From: Collinsella sp.
GTDB lineage: Bacteria; Actinomycetota; Coriobacteriia; Coriobacteriales; Coriobacteriaceae
Reading direction: 5' to 3'
Length of the DNA: 49,072 nt
NCBI GenBank assembly: GCA_019414545.1
Contig: DXLV01000002.1
Coordinates: 1 to 49,072 of the forward strand
The position numbers and the translations under genes were made by a program. Within the stretch, counting starts at the first letter, position 1, and every line of letters starts with the position of its first letter. Under the pieces are notes generated by a model. The model was not told where the DNA came from. It worked only from the letters and a program-made list of their open reading frames with translations, and did no database searches. Below, one piece after another: positions 23,140 to 30,870 of the stretch.

Positions 23140-24207
23140 TTGGATAAGAACGAGCTGCAAAAGCGTATGGAACAGGCCATCCGCCTGACGGCACCTGGTC
23201 AGCCGATCCGCACCGCCCTCGACATGATCATCGCCGGTCACCTGGGCGCCCTTATCTGCGTCGGCGACACCGAAAACGTGCTCGCTGCCGGTAACGACGG
23301 CTTCCCGCTCAACATTTCGTTCACCTCGAACCGCCTGTTCGAGCTCTCCAAGATGGACGGCGCTATCGTTATCGACGGCGACCTCACCCAGATCCTGCGC
23401 GCCAACTTCCACCTCAATCCCGATCCCTCGCTTGCCACGAGCGAGACGGGCATGCGTCACCGCACCGCCGCTCGCATGTCGGTGCTCACCGATGCCATCG
23501 TGATCTCGGTCTCGGCCCGTCGTGCCGTCGTCAACGTGTACGTTCACGGTAAGAGCTACGAGATCCAGCCCGTCACCACCATCATGAGCTCGGTCAACCA
23601 GCTCGTCGCCACGCTCCAGACTACCCGTCAGTCGCTCGATCGCTCCCTGCTGCGCCTGACGGCCCTCGAGCTCGACGACTACGTTACGCTCGCCGACATT
23701 ACCGGTATTTTCTCGAGCTTCGAGATCATGCAGCAGGCAAAGACCGAGCTTAAGGATTGCATCGTCAAGCTGGGCAACCAGGGCAAGCTCGTGCAGATGC
23801 AGCTCGAGCAGCTCGCCGGCTCCAGCATGGATACCGAGTACGACCTGATGATTCGCGACTATGCGAGCGATTCCTCCGAGGCAAACGCCGAGAAGATCCG
23901 CGCCGAGCTTAGCCGCATGACGCCCAAGGACTTGTCCGACCCACAGCATGTGGCGGCGGTTCTGGGCTACGACGACCTGGACGAGGACTCCGTCATGACG
24001 CCGCTGGGCCTGCGCACGCTTTCGCGCGTCTCCGTCGTGCGCGACGGCGTGGCCGAGAAGATTGTCGACGAGTACGGCTCGCTGCAGGAACTCATGGACG
24101 ACATCAGCGAAGATCCGGAGCGCCTGGGCGACTTTGGCGTTAACAACCCTGCCATTCTTGCGGACTCCCTGTACCGCATGAAGGGCACCAAACAGGGGAA
24201 CGCATAA
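23140..24207 (+). CDS. disA: Diadenylate cyclase DisA
   Basis: Makes the second messenger c-di-AMP from two ATP while scanning DNA for branched structures. The 355-aa protein has the N-terminal DAC domain with KMDGAIVIDGD and GMRHRTAARM, the two catalytic motifs. A helical spine follows, then a C-terminal helix-hairpin-helix DNA-binding part (about 290-350). The only in-frame start is TTG at 23140, with GGGAG (23128-23132) seven bases upstream. RadA, the usual upstream partner, is absent; the accessory insert lies there. The stop overlaps the ispD start by one base. Confidence 0.93.
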   Translation: MDKNELQKRMEQAIRLTAPGQPIRTALDMIIAGHLGALICVGDTENVLAAGNDGFPLNISFTSNRLFELSKMDGAIVIDGDLTQILRANFHLNPDPSLATSETGMRHRTAARMSVLTDAIVISVSARRAVVNVYVHGKSYEIQPVTTIMSSVNQLVATLQTTRQSLDRSLLRLTALELDDYVTLADITGIFSSFEIMQQAKTELKDCIVKLGNQGKLVQMQLEQLAGSSMDTEYDLMIRDYASDSSEANAEKIRAELSRMTPKDLSDPQHVAAVLGYDDLDEDSVMTPLGLRTLSRVSVVRDGVAEKIVDEYGSLQELMDDISEDPERLGDFGVNNPAILADSLYRMKGTKQGNA

Positions 24208-24935
24208 TGGCGCCCGTATGCGCCGTGGTCGTTGCCGGTGGCAGCGGCCAGCGCTTTGGTAACCCCGGTGGCAAGCAGCTCGTCAACGTTGCGGGCCGTC
24301 CGCTTATGAGCTGGTCCATCCGCGCGTTTGATCGGAGCGATAAGGTCGGCCACATCGTGGTGGTGTGTCCTGCCGAGCGTCGTGCCGAGATGCGCCGCCT
24401 GGCCATCGACCCGTTTGACTATGGCACGCCCATCAGCTTTGCCGATGCTGGCGATACCCGCCAGGACTCCACCCGCGCCGGCGTGCATGCGGTTCCGGCA
24501 GGCTTTGAATATGTCGCCATTCACGATGGCGCTCGTCCGCTCATTACGACCGAGGCCATCGACCACGCGATCGACGTGCTTGTGGGTGACCGCGCCCTCG
24601 ACGGTGTCGTGTGCGGTCAGCCCGCGATCGACACGCTCAAGATCGTCGACGGCGATAACATCGTCGAGACGCCGCCGCGTGAGCTTTATTGGGCTGCGCA
24701 GACGCCGCAGATCTTTAGCGTCGATGCTATGAAGCGCGCCCACGCTGCAGCCATTGCCGAGGGCTTTATCGGCACCGATGATTCTTCGCTGGTTGAGCGC
24801 ATGGGAGGACGCGTTCGCTGCGTCCAGAGCCCACGCGACAACCTTAAGGTGACGGTGCCCGAGGACCTGCGTCCCGTAACCGCGATTCTGCTCGGCCGCA
24901 TGGCCGAGGGAGAGGACCTTCCCCATGTTCAGTAA
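24207..24935 (+). CDS. ispD: 2-C-methyl-D-erythritol 4-phosphate cytidylyltransferase
   Basis: Activates MEP with CTP in the MEP isoprenoid pathway. The 242-aa protein opens with the nucleotide-binding signature AVVVAGGSGQRFG and GGKQLVNVAGRPLM, and has VAIHDGARPLI and AQTPQIFS further on. It overlaps disA by one base and ispF by eleven, so the three are cotranscribed. ispF, the enzyme two steps later, follows, and ispE, the enzyme between them, is at 8859-9755. Confidence 0.95.
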   Translation: MAPVCAVVVAGGSGQRFGNPGGKQLVNVAGRPLMSWSIRAFDRSDKVGHIVVVCPAERRAEMRRLAIDPFDYGTPISFADAGDTRQDSTRAGVHAVPAGFEYVAIHDGARPLITTEAIDHAIDVLVGDRALDGVVCGQPAIDTLKIVDGDNIVETPPRELYWAAQTPQIFSVDAMKRAHAAAIAEGFIGTDDSSLVERMGGRVRCVQSPRDNLKVTVPEDLRPVTAILLGRMAEGEDLPHVQ

Positions 24936-25419
24936 CCTGCGCATTGGCCATGGCTACGACGTTCACCGCCTGGTGGAGGGGCGTCGATGTATTATCGGCG
25001 GGGTTGACATTCCCTACGAGCGCGGTCTGCTGGGACACTCGGATGCCGATGTGCTCGCGCACGCGTTGGCCGACGCCATTCTGGGCGCCTGCCGCGGGGG
25101 AGACATCGGCAAACTGTTCCCCGACACCGATCCCGCCTACGAGGGCGCCGATTCGATGGTGCTGCTTGCCCGTGTGATGGACTATGCGCGCGAGCTGGGC
25201 TTTGAGTTTGTCGATGCCGACTGCACCATTGCCTGCCAGCAGCCCAAGATCACCCCACACCGCGATGCCATGCGCGCCAACCTGGCCCATGCTCTGGGCG
25301 TTGACGTCGAAAACGTGGGCGTCGCCGCCACTACGACCGAAAAGCTCGGTTGGGAAGGCCAAGGCGAGGGAATTGGCGCCTGGGCCGTCTGCCTGCTACA
25401 GAAAACCGTTAAGGAGTAA
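24925..25419 (+). CDS. ispF: 2-C-methyl-D-erythritol 2,4-cyclodiphosphate synthase
   Basis: Cyclises CDP-ME-2-phosphate with release of CMP, as a trimer with zinc. The 164-aa protein has the opening IGHGYDVHRL (zinc Asp and His), GLLGHSDADVLAHALADA, GDIGKLFPDTDP and the C-terminal TTTEKLGWEGQGEGIGA. The length is normal. It overlaps ispD by eleven bases and is three bases from cysS. Confidence 0.95.
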   Translation: MFSNLRIGHGYDVHRLVEGRRCIIGGVDIPYERGLLGHSDADVLAHALADAILGACRGGDIGKLFPDTDPAYEGADSMVLLARVMDYARELGFEFVDADCTIACQQPKITPHRDAMRANLAHALGVDVENVGVAATTTEKLGWEGQGEGIGAWAVCLLQKTVKE

Positions 25420-25422
25420 CGA

Positions 25423-26889
25423 ATGCGTATCTACAACAGCGCTACCCATAAAAAGGAAGAGTTCCAGCCCATCGAGTCCGGCAAGGTCCGCATGTACGTG
25501 TGCGGCCCCACGGTCTACGACAACATTCACATCGGCAATGCCCGCACGTTCATCAGCTTTGACGTGATTCGTCGCTGGCTCATCGCGAGCGGCTACGAGG
25601 TCACGTTCGCCCAGAACCTCACCGATGTCGATGACAAGATCATCAAGCGCGCCAACGAGCAAGGCCGTACGGCTGCCGAGGTCGCGACGGAGTTCTCCGA
25701 CAAGTTCATCGGCGTCATGCGCGCCGCCAACGTGCTCGATCCCGATGTGCGCCCCCGCGCAACCAAGGAGATCGGTCCCATGATCGCCATGATCAAGACG
25801 CTTATCGAGCAGGGCCATGCCTATGCTGCCGATAACGGCGATGTGTACTTTGCCGTGCGCAGCGATCCCAACTACGGTCAGGTCTCGGGCCGCAACATCG
25901 ACGACCTTATGGTGGGCGCGCGCATCGAGGAGAACGAGGACAAGAACGACCCGCTCGACTTTGCCCTGTGGAAGGCCGCCAAGCCCGGCGAGCCCAGCTG
26001 GCCGAGCCCCTGGGGCGAGGGCCGTCCCGGTTGGCATACCGAGTGTGCCGCCATGGTGCACCGCTACTTGGGCACTCCGATCGACATCCACGGCGGCGGC
26101 TCCGACCTTGCCTTCCCGCATCACGAGAACGAGTGCGCCCAGGCCACCTGCGCTTGGCACCAGGGCTTCTCCAACACCTGGATGCACACGGGCATGCTGC
26201 TGGTAGACGGCGAGAAGATGTCCAAGTCGCTCGGCAACTTCTTTACGCTGGCCGAGGTCCTCGAGCAGCACTCCGCTGCCGCCCTGCGCCTGCTGATGCT
26301 GCAGACGAGCTATCGCTCGCCGCTCGACTTCTCTTGGGAGCGCCTGGAAGGTGCCGAGATCTCGCTCACGCGTATCGCCGGTACGGTCGAGAACCTGCGC
26401 TGGGCCGCGAACCACGCGACGGCCGATGCCGATGCGGCTGCCGCCGGGGCGTTTGCCGCCAAGGCCGCTGAGACCCGTGCCGCCTTTAAGGAGTGCATGG
26501 ACGACGACTTTAACACCGCTGGTGCCATGGGTGCCGTCTTTGGCTTTGTGACCGAGTGCAATCAGTATCTGGAGCAGGCGGGCGACGCTGTCGACAAGGC
26601 CGCAGTCCTGGCCGCCGCCGATACGCTGGCCGAGTTGCTCGATACGTTTGGCGTTGAGCTTCCCGAGCCCAAGGTCGAGCTGCCGCTGGGCCTGCTGGGC
26701 GTTGCCGCCGGTTTGGTTGCCTACACGGGTGACGACGTGGACGAGGCCGCTGCCAAGATTCTCGAGGCCCGCGCCGAGGCCCGCGCCGCCAAGAACTGGG
26801 ATCTGGCCGATGCCATCCGCGACCAGCTCAAGGACCTGGGCCTGACGATCGAGGATACTGCCGCGGGCACTCGTATTAAGACTCTCTAG
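25423..26889 (+). CDS. cysS: Cysteinyl-tRNA synthetase
   Basis: A class I synthetase that charges tRNA-Cys. The 488-aa protein has a HIGH-type motif in VYDNIHIGNART, zinc ligands in YVCGPTVYD, GGGSDLAFPHHENECAQ and the KMSKS loop KMSKSLGN. The C-terminal helical part includes the usual DALIA-like domain. It is tightly linked to ispF, which matches the Bacillus gene order although gltX and cysE are missing here. Confidence 0.95.
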   Translation: MRIYNSATHKKEEFQPIESGKVRMYVCGPTVYDNIHIGNARTFISFDVIRRWLIASGYEVTFAQNLTDVDDKIIKRANEQGRTAAEVATEFSDKFIGVMRAANVLDPDVRPRATKEIGPMIAMIKTLIEQGHAYAADNGDVYFAVRSDPNYGQVSGRNIDDLMVGARIEENEDKNDPLDFALWKAAKPGEPSWPSPWGEGRPGWHTECAAMVHRYLGTPIDIHGGGSDLAFPHHENECAQATCAWHQGFSNTWMHTGMLLVDGEKMSKSLGNFFTLAEVLEQHSAAALRLLMLQTSYRSPLDFSWERLEGAEISLTRIAGTVENLRWAANHATADADAAAAGAFAAKAAETRAAFKECMDDDFNTAGAMGAVFGFVTECNQYLEQAGDAVDKAAVLAAADTLAELLDTFGVELPEPKVELPLGLLGVAAGLVAYTGDDVDEAAAKILEARAEARAAKNWDLADAIRDQLKDLGLTIEDTAAGTRIKTL

Positions 26890-26895
26890 TATTTG

Positions 26896-26998
26896 TCGAC
26901 CGTTCGAGGTGCGGCAGATTGCCTTGAAAGAGGAGGGCATAGACCTGGTGGTCATGCCCGACGATTGAAAGGCAAGGTGCCGTGGCTCGGACGGTCGA
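26896..26998 (+). ncRNA. 103-nt long-hairpin leader of rlmB (undescribed structured RNA)
   Basis: One long unbranched hairpin can be drawn. The outer stem is 26896-26908 with 26986-26998 (13 bp, one G-U), then GCGGCA (26911-26916) with TGCCGT, TTGCCTT (26919-26925) with AAGGCAA (26969-26975), GGGCAT (26935-26940) with ATGCCC (26954-26959), and a tip GACC-TGGT-GGTC (26942-26953). Small purine-rich internal loops separate the stems. It ends 34 bases before rlmB. Such extended pairing is not expected by chance. The function is unknown. Confidence 0.6.
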
Positions 26999-27032
26999 TT
27001 CTTGTTTGTTATCTATTTAAGGAGGTCGCTTT

Positions 27033-27947
27033 ATGGCCGACAATCGCAAGCGCGCGTCTCATGGCGGCAAGCAGGCTGCTTCTGGCTCGCGTCCGATTCG
27101 CCGTAATGACCGCGCTGCCGCTCCCAAGGGTCAGCGCGAGCGCACCCAAGCAGCGCGTCCGCAGCGCGAGCGTGGCCGCGACAACGTTCAGGCTCCCAAG
27201 GGCGAGTTTATCGAAGGCCGTCGTGCTGCCGCCGAGGCGCTACGCACCGGTTTTCCCATCAAGTGCGCGCTCATCGCCGAGGGCGGGGAGCGCGATGCTG
27301 CCCTGTCGCGTTTGGTCGATGACCTCAACGCTTCGGGTGTCCGCATTAAGTACGTGCCGCGTGCACAGCTCGATGCGCTGTCGAGCCATGGCGCTCACCA
27401 GGGCATCGCACTCGAGGTAGGCAACTTCCCCTATGCCGATGTTGCCGATATTCTCGACCGCGCGGGCGACGGTCCGGCGCTTGTCGTGGTGCTCGACCAC
27501 GTGACCGACGACGGTAACTTTGGCGCCATCGTGCGCTCCGCCGAGGTCGTGGGCGCGGCCGGTGTCATCATTGCCAACAAGCGCGCCGCCGGTGTGACCG
27601 TTGGCAGCTACAAGACTTCTGCCGGTGCTGTCATGCACCTGCCTATCGCACAGGTTCCCAATATCGCCCGTGCGCTCGATGACCTCAAGGCCGCTGGCTT
27701 TTGGGTGGGCGGCGCTTCCGAGCATGCTGAGGGCGGCTGCTGGGATGCCCCCTTCGAGGGCCGCGTGGCGCTCGTCATGGGTTCCGAGGGCGATGGCATT
27801 TCGCGCCTTGTGCTCGAGAAATGCGACTTCTTGACCAAGCTTCCCCAGCGTGGTATGACCGAGAGCCTCAATGTGGCCCAGGCGACCACCGCGCTGTGCT
27901 TTGAGTGGCTGCGCCGTAATGCCGGCGAGCTCATGGGGGAGGAGTAG
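27033..27947 (+). CDS. rlmB: 23S rRNA (guanosine-2'-O-)-methyltransferase RlmB (TrmH/SpoU family)
   Basis: Methylates the 2'-OH of a guanosine in the 23S rRNA P-loop using SAM. The first 50 residues are Arg/Lys/Gln-rich and disordered. A substrate-binding domain with EFIEGRRAAAEAL follows (about 52-125). The SPOUT domain has VLDHVTDDGNFGAIVRSAEV, VMGSEGDGISRLV and the knot motif ESLNVAQATTALCFEW. AAGGAGG lies upstream of the ATG. It is directly followed by yacP, as in Bacillus (yacO-yacP). The exact position methylated is inferred from the family. Confidence 0.88.
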   Translation: MADNRKRASHGGKQAASGSRPIRRNDRAAAPKGQRERTQAARPQRERGRDNVQAPKGEFIEGRRAAAEALRTGFPIKCALIAEGGERDAALSRLVDDLNASGVRIKYVPRAQLDALSSHGAHQGIALEVGNFPYADVADILDRAGDGPALVVVLDHVTDDGNFGAIVRSAEVVGAAGVIIANKRAAGVTVGSYKTSAGAVMHLPIAQVPNIARALDDLKAAGFWVGGASEHAEGGCWDAPFEGRVALVMGSEGDGISRLVLEKCDFLTKLPQRGMTESLNVAQATTALCFEWLRRNAGELMGEE

Positions 27948-27950
27948 CGC

Positions 27951-28628
27951 ATGTCAAAGAAGAACCGCGCCAAGTCCAAGGCCAAGCGCTTTGGCGAGGG
28001 CTCGGCCAAGCCGATTGTTTCGGCCGCGACCTATGGCGTGGGCGGCAACGCGTTTGCGCAGGCCATCGCCGATCCGGTCTCGACGGTGCACTCCAATAAG
28101 CCCAAGCTTTTGGTGGTCGACGGCTACAACGTGATTCACTGCACGCCGCGCTACGAAAAGCTCGTCTACGACCATTCCGACGATCCGTATTCCAGCGACG
28201 TCCACGATATGGCGCGCACGGCGCTCATCAACGACGTTGCCGCGTTTGCCCAGGGCCGCTACGAGGCCGTAATCGTGTTCGACGGTGCGGGCAATATCTC
28301 CAGCGAGCGTCCCAACCTGCCGGCCCGCGGCGTGCGTATCGAGTTCTCGCCGACGGGCGTATCGGCCGATACCGTGGTACAGAAGCTCTGCATCGAGGCG
28401 CGCGAGGAAGGCCGCGCGTGCTCCGTGGTGTCGAGCGACGGCACGATCCAGGCCGTCGTCATGGGCAAGGGCGTTACGCGCATCTCGAGCCGCATGCTGG
28501 TGGACGAGCTCAAACAGATCGACAACGACGTGCACGAGGCCGAGGAAGCCCCGCAGATCAAGATGACTCTGGGCAGTCGCCTGAGCCCCGATGCCCTGGC
28601 CAAGCTCAAGGCCCTGCGCGGGAGGTAG
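27951..28628 (+). CDS. yacP: NYN-domain ribonuclease, YacP/Rae1 family
   Basis: B. subtilis Rae1 is a ribosome-associated endoribonuclease that cleaves mRNA in the A site. The 225-aa protein has a basic N-terminus (KKNRAKSKAKRF) and then the NYN/PIN-like core: LLVVDGYNVIH with the first catalytic Asp, EAVIVFDGAGN with the second, and VVSSDGTIQ with the third. A Ser/Leu-rich tail follows. The ATG lies three bases after rlmB, so they form an operon. Compared with Bacillus Rae1 it carries an extra N-terminal stretch of about 50 residues. Confidence 0.82.
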   Translation: MSKKNRAKSKAKRFGEGSAKPIVSAATYGVGGNAFAQAIADPVSTVHSNKPKLLVVDGYNVIHCTPRYEKLVYDHSDDPYSSDVHDMARTALINDVAAFAQGRYEAVIVFDGAGNISSERPNLPARGVRIEFSPTGVSADTVVQKLCIEAREEGRACSVVSSDGTIQAVVMGKGVTRISSRMLVDELKQIDNDVHEAEEAPQIKMTLGSRLSPDALAKLKALRGR

Positions 28629-28666
28629 GTAAACCTTCTATGGGGAGCTGCTTTCTCGATTGACCA

Positions 28667-28705
28667 ACCAACTGGTTTGTGATCAATGGGTTGCGGCTTG
28701 GCATC
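28667..28705 (+). pseudogene. tRNA-Thr fragment (anticodon arm to T stem)
   Basis: About 30 of 39 bases match positions 28877-28915 of the intact tRNA-Thr about 210 bases downstream, including the TTTGT part of the anticodon loop and TGGGTTGC. The anticodon stem has a mismatch and there are no acceptor or D arms. It looks like a relic of an integration or duplication at the tRNA-Thr locus. Confidence 0.6.
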
Positions 28706-28708
28706 GCC

Positions 28709-28769
28709 AAAACGAATAGTTTTTGGTTCTGGCGAACAGATAAAACTATTCGTTCTGACGAATAGTTTT
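28709..28769. repeat. Alternating AT-rich palindromes
   Basis: AAAACGAATAGTTTT (28709-28723), AAAACTATTCGT (28742-28753) and ACGAATAGTTTT (28758-28769) are the same unit in alternating orientation. The last two form a perfect 12-bp hairpin with a TCTG loop. It lies between the tRNA-Thr fragment and the intact tRNA-Thr. Confidence 0.65.
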
Positions 28770-28853
28770 GAGATGTGGTCGGTCGAAGGGTCTGTTGCGC
28801 CCCGTCCGTAATTCCTTTATTCTTAATTGGCTTCGCGCGAAAGCGCCAAGTGT

Positions 28854-28928
28854 GCCAGTGTGGCGCAACGGTAGCGCAACTGATTTGTAATCAGTGGGTT
28901 GCAGGTTCGATTCCTGTCACTGGCTCCA
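28854..28928 (+). tRNA. tRNA-Thr (anticodon TGT)
   Basis: 75 nt with encoded CCA. GCCAGTG pairs with CACTGGC. The loop TTTGTAA between ACTGA and TCAGT gives anticodon TGT (Thr, codon ACA). The T arm is CAGGTTCGATTCCTG. A strong terminator follows. A partial copy lies at 28667-28705. Confidence 0.95.
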
Positions 28929-28937
28929 TGAGAGTTT

Positions 28938-28970
28938 CGGGCTCTGTTCCTTATGGGACAGGGCCCGTTT
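28938..28970 (+). terminator. Rho-independent terminator of tRNA-Thr
   Basis: CGGGCTCTGTTCC (28938-28950) pairs with GGGACAGGGCCCG (28955-28967) with one G-U pair, followed by TTTCT. Confidence 0.85.
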
Positions 28971-29041
28971 CTAGTTAGGTGGTGCGCCATCGGGTTGGCG
29001 CCCATCCCGTTTTTGGTTTGTCTCGTCCTCCAGTTTGTCTA

Positions 29042-29168
29042 AATCTGTAACACCAAGACCGATATTCGGCATCTAACTGTTACAGATTGAGATGAAACTT
29101 AGGGTGTTTTAGGAATATCTTGATCTGTAACATGTAGAAGCGGAATAGGCCTCTTGCTGTTACAGATC
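29042..29168. repeat. Tandem double hairpin with ATCTGTAACA arms
   Basis: Unit 1: AATCTGTAACA (29042-29052) with TGTTACAGATT (29078-29088). Unit 2: GATCTGTAACA (29122-29132) with TGTTACAGATC (29158-29168). Each is 47 bases with perfect 11-bp arms and a 25-base loop, and the units are 33 bases apart. Loop and spacer sequences are unrelated, so the arms are the conserved part. Confidence 0.75.
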
Positions 29169-29203
29169 GAGACAAGGGCGGGCGCGGATCTGGATGTCCT
29201 GCT

Positions 29204-29266
29204 CGAGCGTGGATTTCTGGACACGCGAGCGAAGAAAATCTCCCGACCGGAGAACGAGCGTGGATA
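29204..29266. repeat. Family B repeat, copy 2 (inverted)
   Basis: On the minus strand the order is TTATCCACGCTCG, then CGGGAGATTTTC with CGCTCG, then GTGTCC and AAATCCACGCTCG. This is the same part list as at 14836-14889. It marks the left edge of the beta-glucoside island. Confidence 0.65.
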
Positions 29267-29324
29267 ATTAACTTGGATAGGGAGCTAAGGTAAACACCGA
29301 TTGTCTATCGACGGCTTTAGAAAC

Positions 29325-29362
29325 AACGACCCCGATTTCATTGTGGAATCGGGGTCGTTTGT
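29325..29362 (-). terminator. Terminator downstream of the beta-glucoside operon
   Basis: AACGACCCCGATT (29325-29337) pairs perfectly with AATCGGGGTCGTT (29347-29359). On the minus strand it lies about 100 bases after the PTS gene stop and is followed by GTTGTTTCT. On the plus strand TTTGTGTCT follows, so it may work in both directions. Confidence 0.6.
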
Positions 29363-29460
29363 GTCTCAGGAATCCGAATGGATTAATCGAGCTCCTAAGG
29401 AACTTCTTGGGTTCTTGCTAATGGTCTGCCGAGGATGTCCCCAATGCAAACAGCGGGCAT

Positions 29461-30861
29461 CTACTCAATATAGCTGGGGTTCTTCTTGATGATCACGCGT
29501 GCAGCGATGAAGGAGACGACGATGGCGATAATGGCGACAACGCATGCCAGCACGAAGTTGCCCATGGACCCATCGGGAGCGATAAAGATGAGTGCCGAAA
29601 GAAGGCCGGGGCATGCTCCCGCAACATACTCTTTCAGAACAAAGATGCCTGCAGGGAGTCCAGCGCAGAGCGCGCCGATTGCCGTGCCGACAAGCAGGCG
29701 GGGACGCTCGATGAGGCAACCGTAGAACGCGGGCTCGGTTACGCCACAGAGTGCGGTGACGGCAACCGTGGTGACCATACCCCTCTTCTCTTTGTTTCCC
29801 TTCATGGCAGTTGCCAGGGCGAGGCTCGTGCCGCCAATGCAGAGGTTCGAGATGAATCCAAAGATAATGGGTGCCCAACCGAGCTGCGCCAGGCTCGTAA
29901 CTTCGATTGCGATGTAAGCCTTATCGAGACCGAGCATGACGAAATAGGGGTTAAGGGCTGCCAGGATCGGAGTAGCGATAAATGCCACGTTGTCCATAAG
30001 CCACGTGACGGCATCGCTCAGCGCGTAGCCCATCATGCTGCCGGCGGGGCCAAGGATAATCAGCTCGACGGGCACGACGATGATCATGGTGAGCAGCGGC
30101 TTCAAGAACAGTTTGGTAACGTCGGGAATGATCTTCTGAAGGCCGCGGTCGACAAAGTACATGAATACAACGCCCAGTACGATGGGCACTACCGTACTCG
30201 AATAGTCGTTCGTCGGGATGGGAATACCAAGAAAGTCGAGACCCTCGGCACCGCTAATGGACGAGCTGATCATGATCGCGCCCAGCAATGCGCCCATGAT
30301 GGGCTGCATCTTCATGACGGCCGCGAGCTGATAACCAAGATAAACGGGTAAGAAGCTAAACGAAGCGCTAAAGATCGCCAACAGGACCTGGGCGGTTCCG
30401 CTATCGGTGCTCAATCCGCAATAATTGACCAGGAGATTCTTGATCGAAAGAATGAGTCCGCCAACGATGAGCGCCGGGACGATGGGCATGAATACCTGTG
30501 CAGAGACGTTCCCGAATTTCTCAATCAAGCCCATGGCGGTGTTATCGCTTTTAATGCCTTCTGCAAGGTCTTTGGCGGTTTGGGCATCGTCGGCAACCGT
30601 GCCACCGCCGACTTCGATTCCCGCGAAGTCGAGGAAGTCGTTGTAAGCCTCGGTGACGTTGGGGCCGATGATCACCTGAAGCTGGCCACCGCTGACTACT
30701 GCCCCGAGCGCCTGATCGGCCGATTTGGCGAGCTGGAGATCGATGATCGAGGTGTCTCGTGCGTCGATGCGAAGGCGCGTCGCACAATGAGTTACCGATG
30801 TAATGTTCTCTTTGCCGCCAACAGCCTTTAGGACTGTTTCGGACATTGCCTGATATTTCAT
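29461..30861 (-). CDS. PTS beta-glucoside-type EIIBC component
   Basis: A phosphotransferase permease that takes up and phosphorylates a beta-glucoside. The 466-aa protein has an N-terminal EIIB domain (about 1-85) with the phospho-accepting Cys in VTHCATRLRID. The EIIC membrane domain (about 110-460) has roughly ten helices and GVTEPAFYG near the end. There is no C-terminal EIIA domain, unlike E. coli BglF or B. subtilis BglP, so phosphate must come from an EIIA elsewhere. The ATG has AGGAG five bases upstream and lies nine bases after the glucosidase stop. The exact sugar is unknown. Confidence 0.85.
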   Translation of the reverse strand: MKYQAMSETVLKAVGGKENITSVTHCATRLRIDARDTSIIDLQLAKSADQALGAVVSGGQLQVIIGPNVTEAYNDFLDFAGIEVGGGTVADDAQTAKDLAEGIKSDNTAMGLIEKFGNVSAQVFMPIVPALIVGGLILSIKNLLVNYCGLSTDSGTAQVLLAIFSASFSFLPVYLGYQLAAVMKMQPIMGALLGAIMISSSISGAEGLDFLGIPIPTNDYSSTVVPIVLGVVFMYFVDRGLQKIIPDVTKLFLKPLLTMIIVVPVELIILGPAGSMMGYALSDAVTWLMDNVAFIATPILAALNPYFVMLGLDKAYIAIEVTSLAQLGWAPIIFGFISNLCIGGTSLALATAMKGNKEKRGMVTTVAVTALCGVTEPAFYGCLIERPRLLVGTAIGALCAGLPAGIFVLKEYVAGACPGLLSALIFIAPDGSMGNFVLACVVAIIAIVVSFIAARVIIKKNPSYIE

Positions 30862-30870
30862 CTCTTTCTC

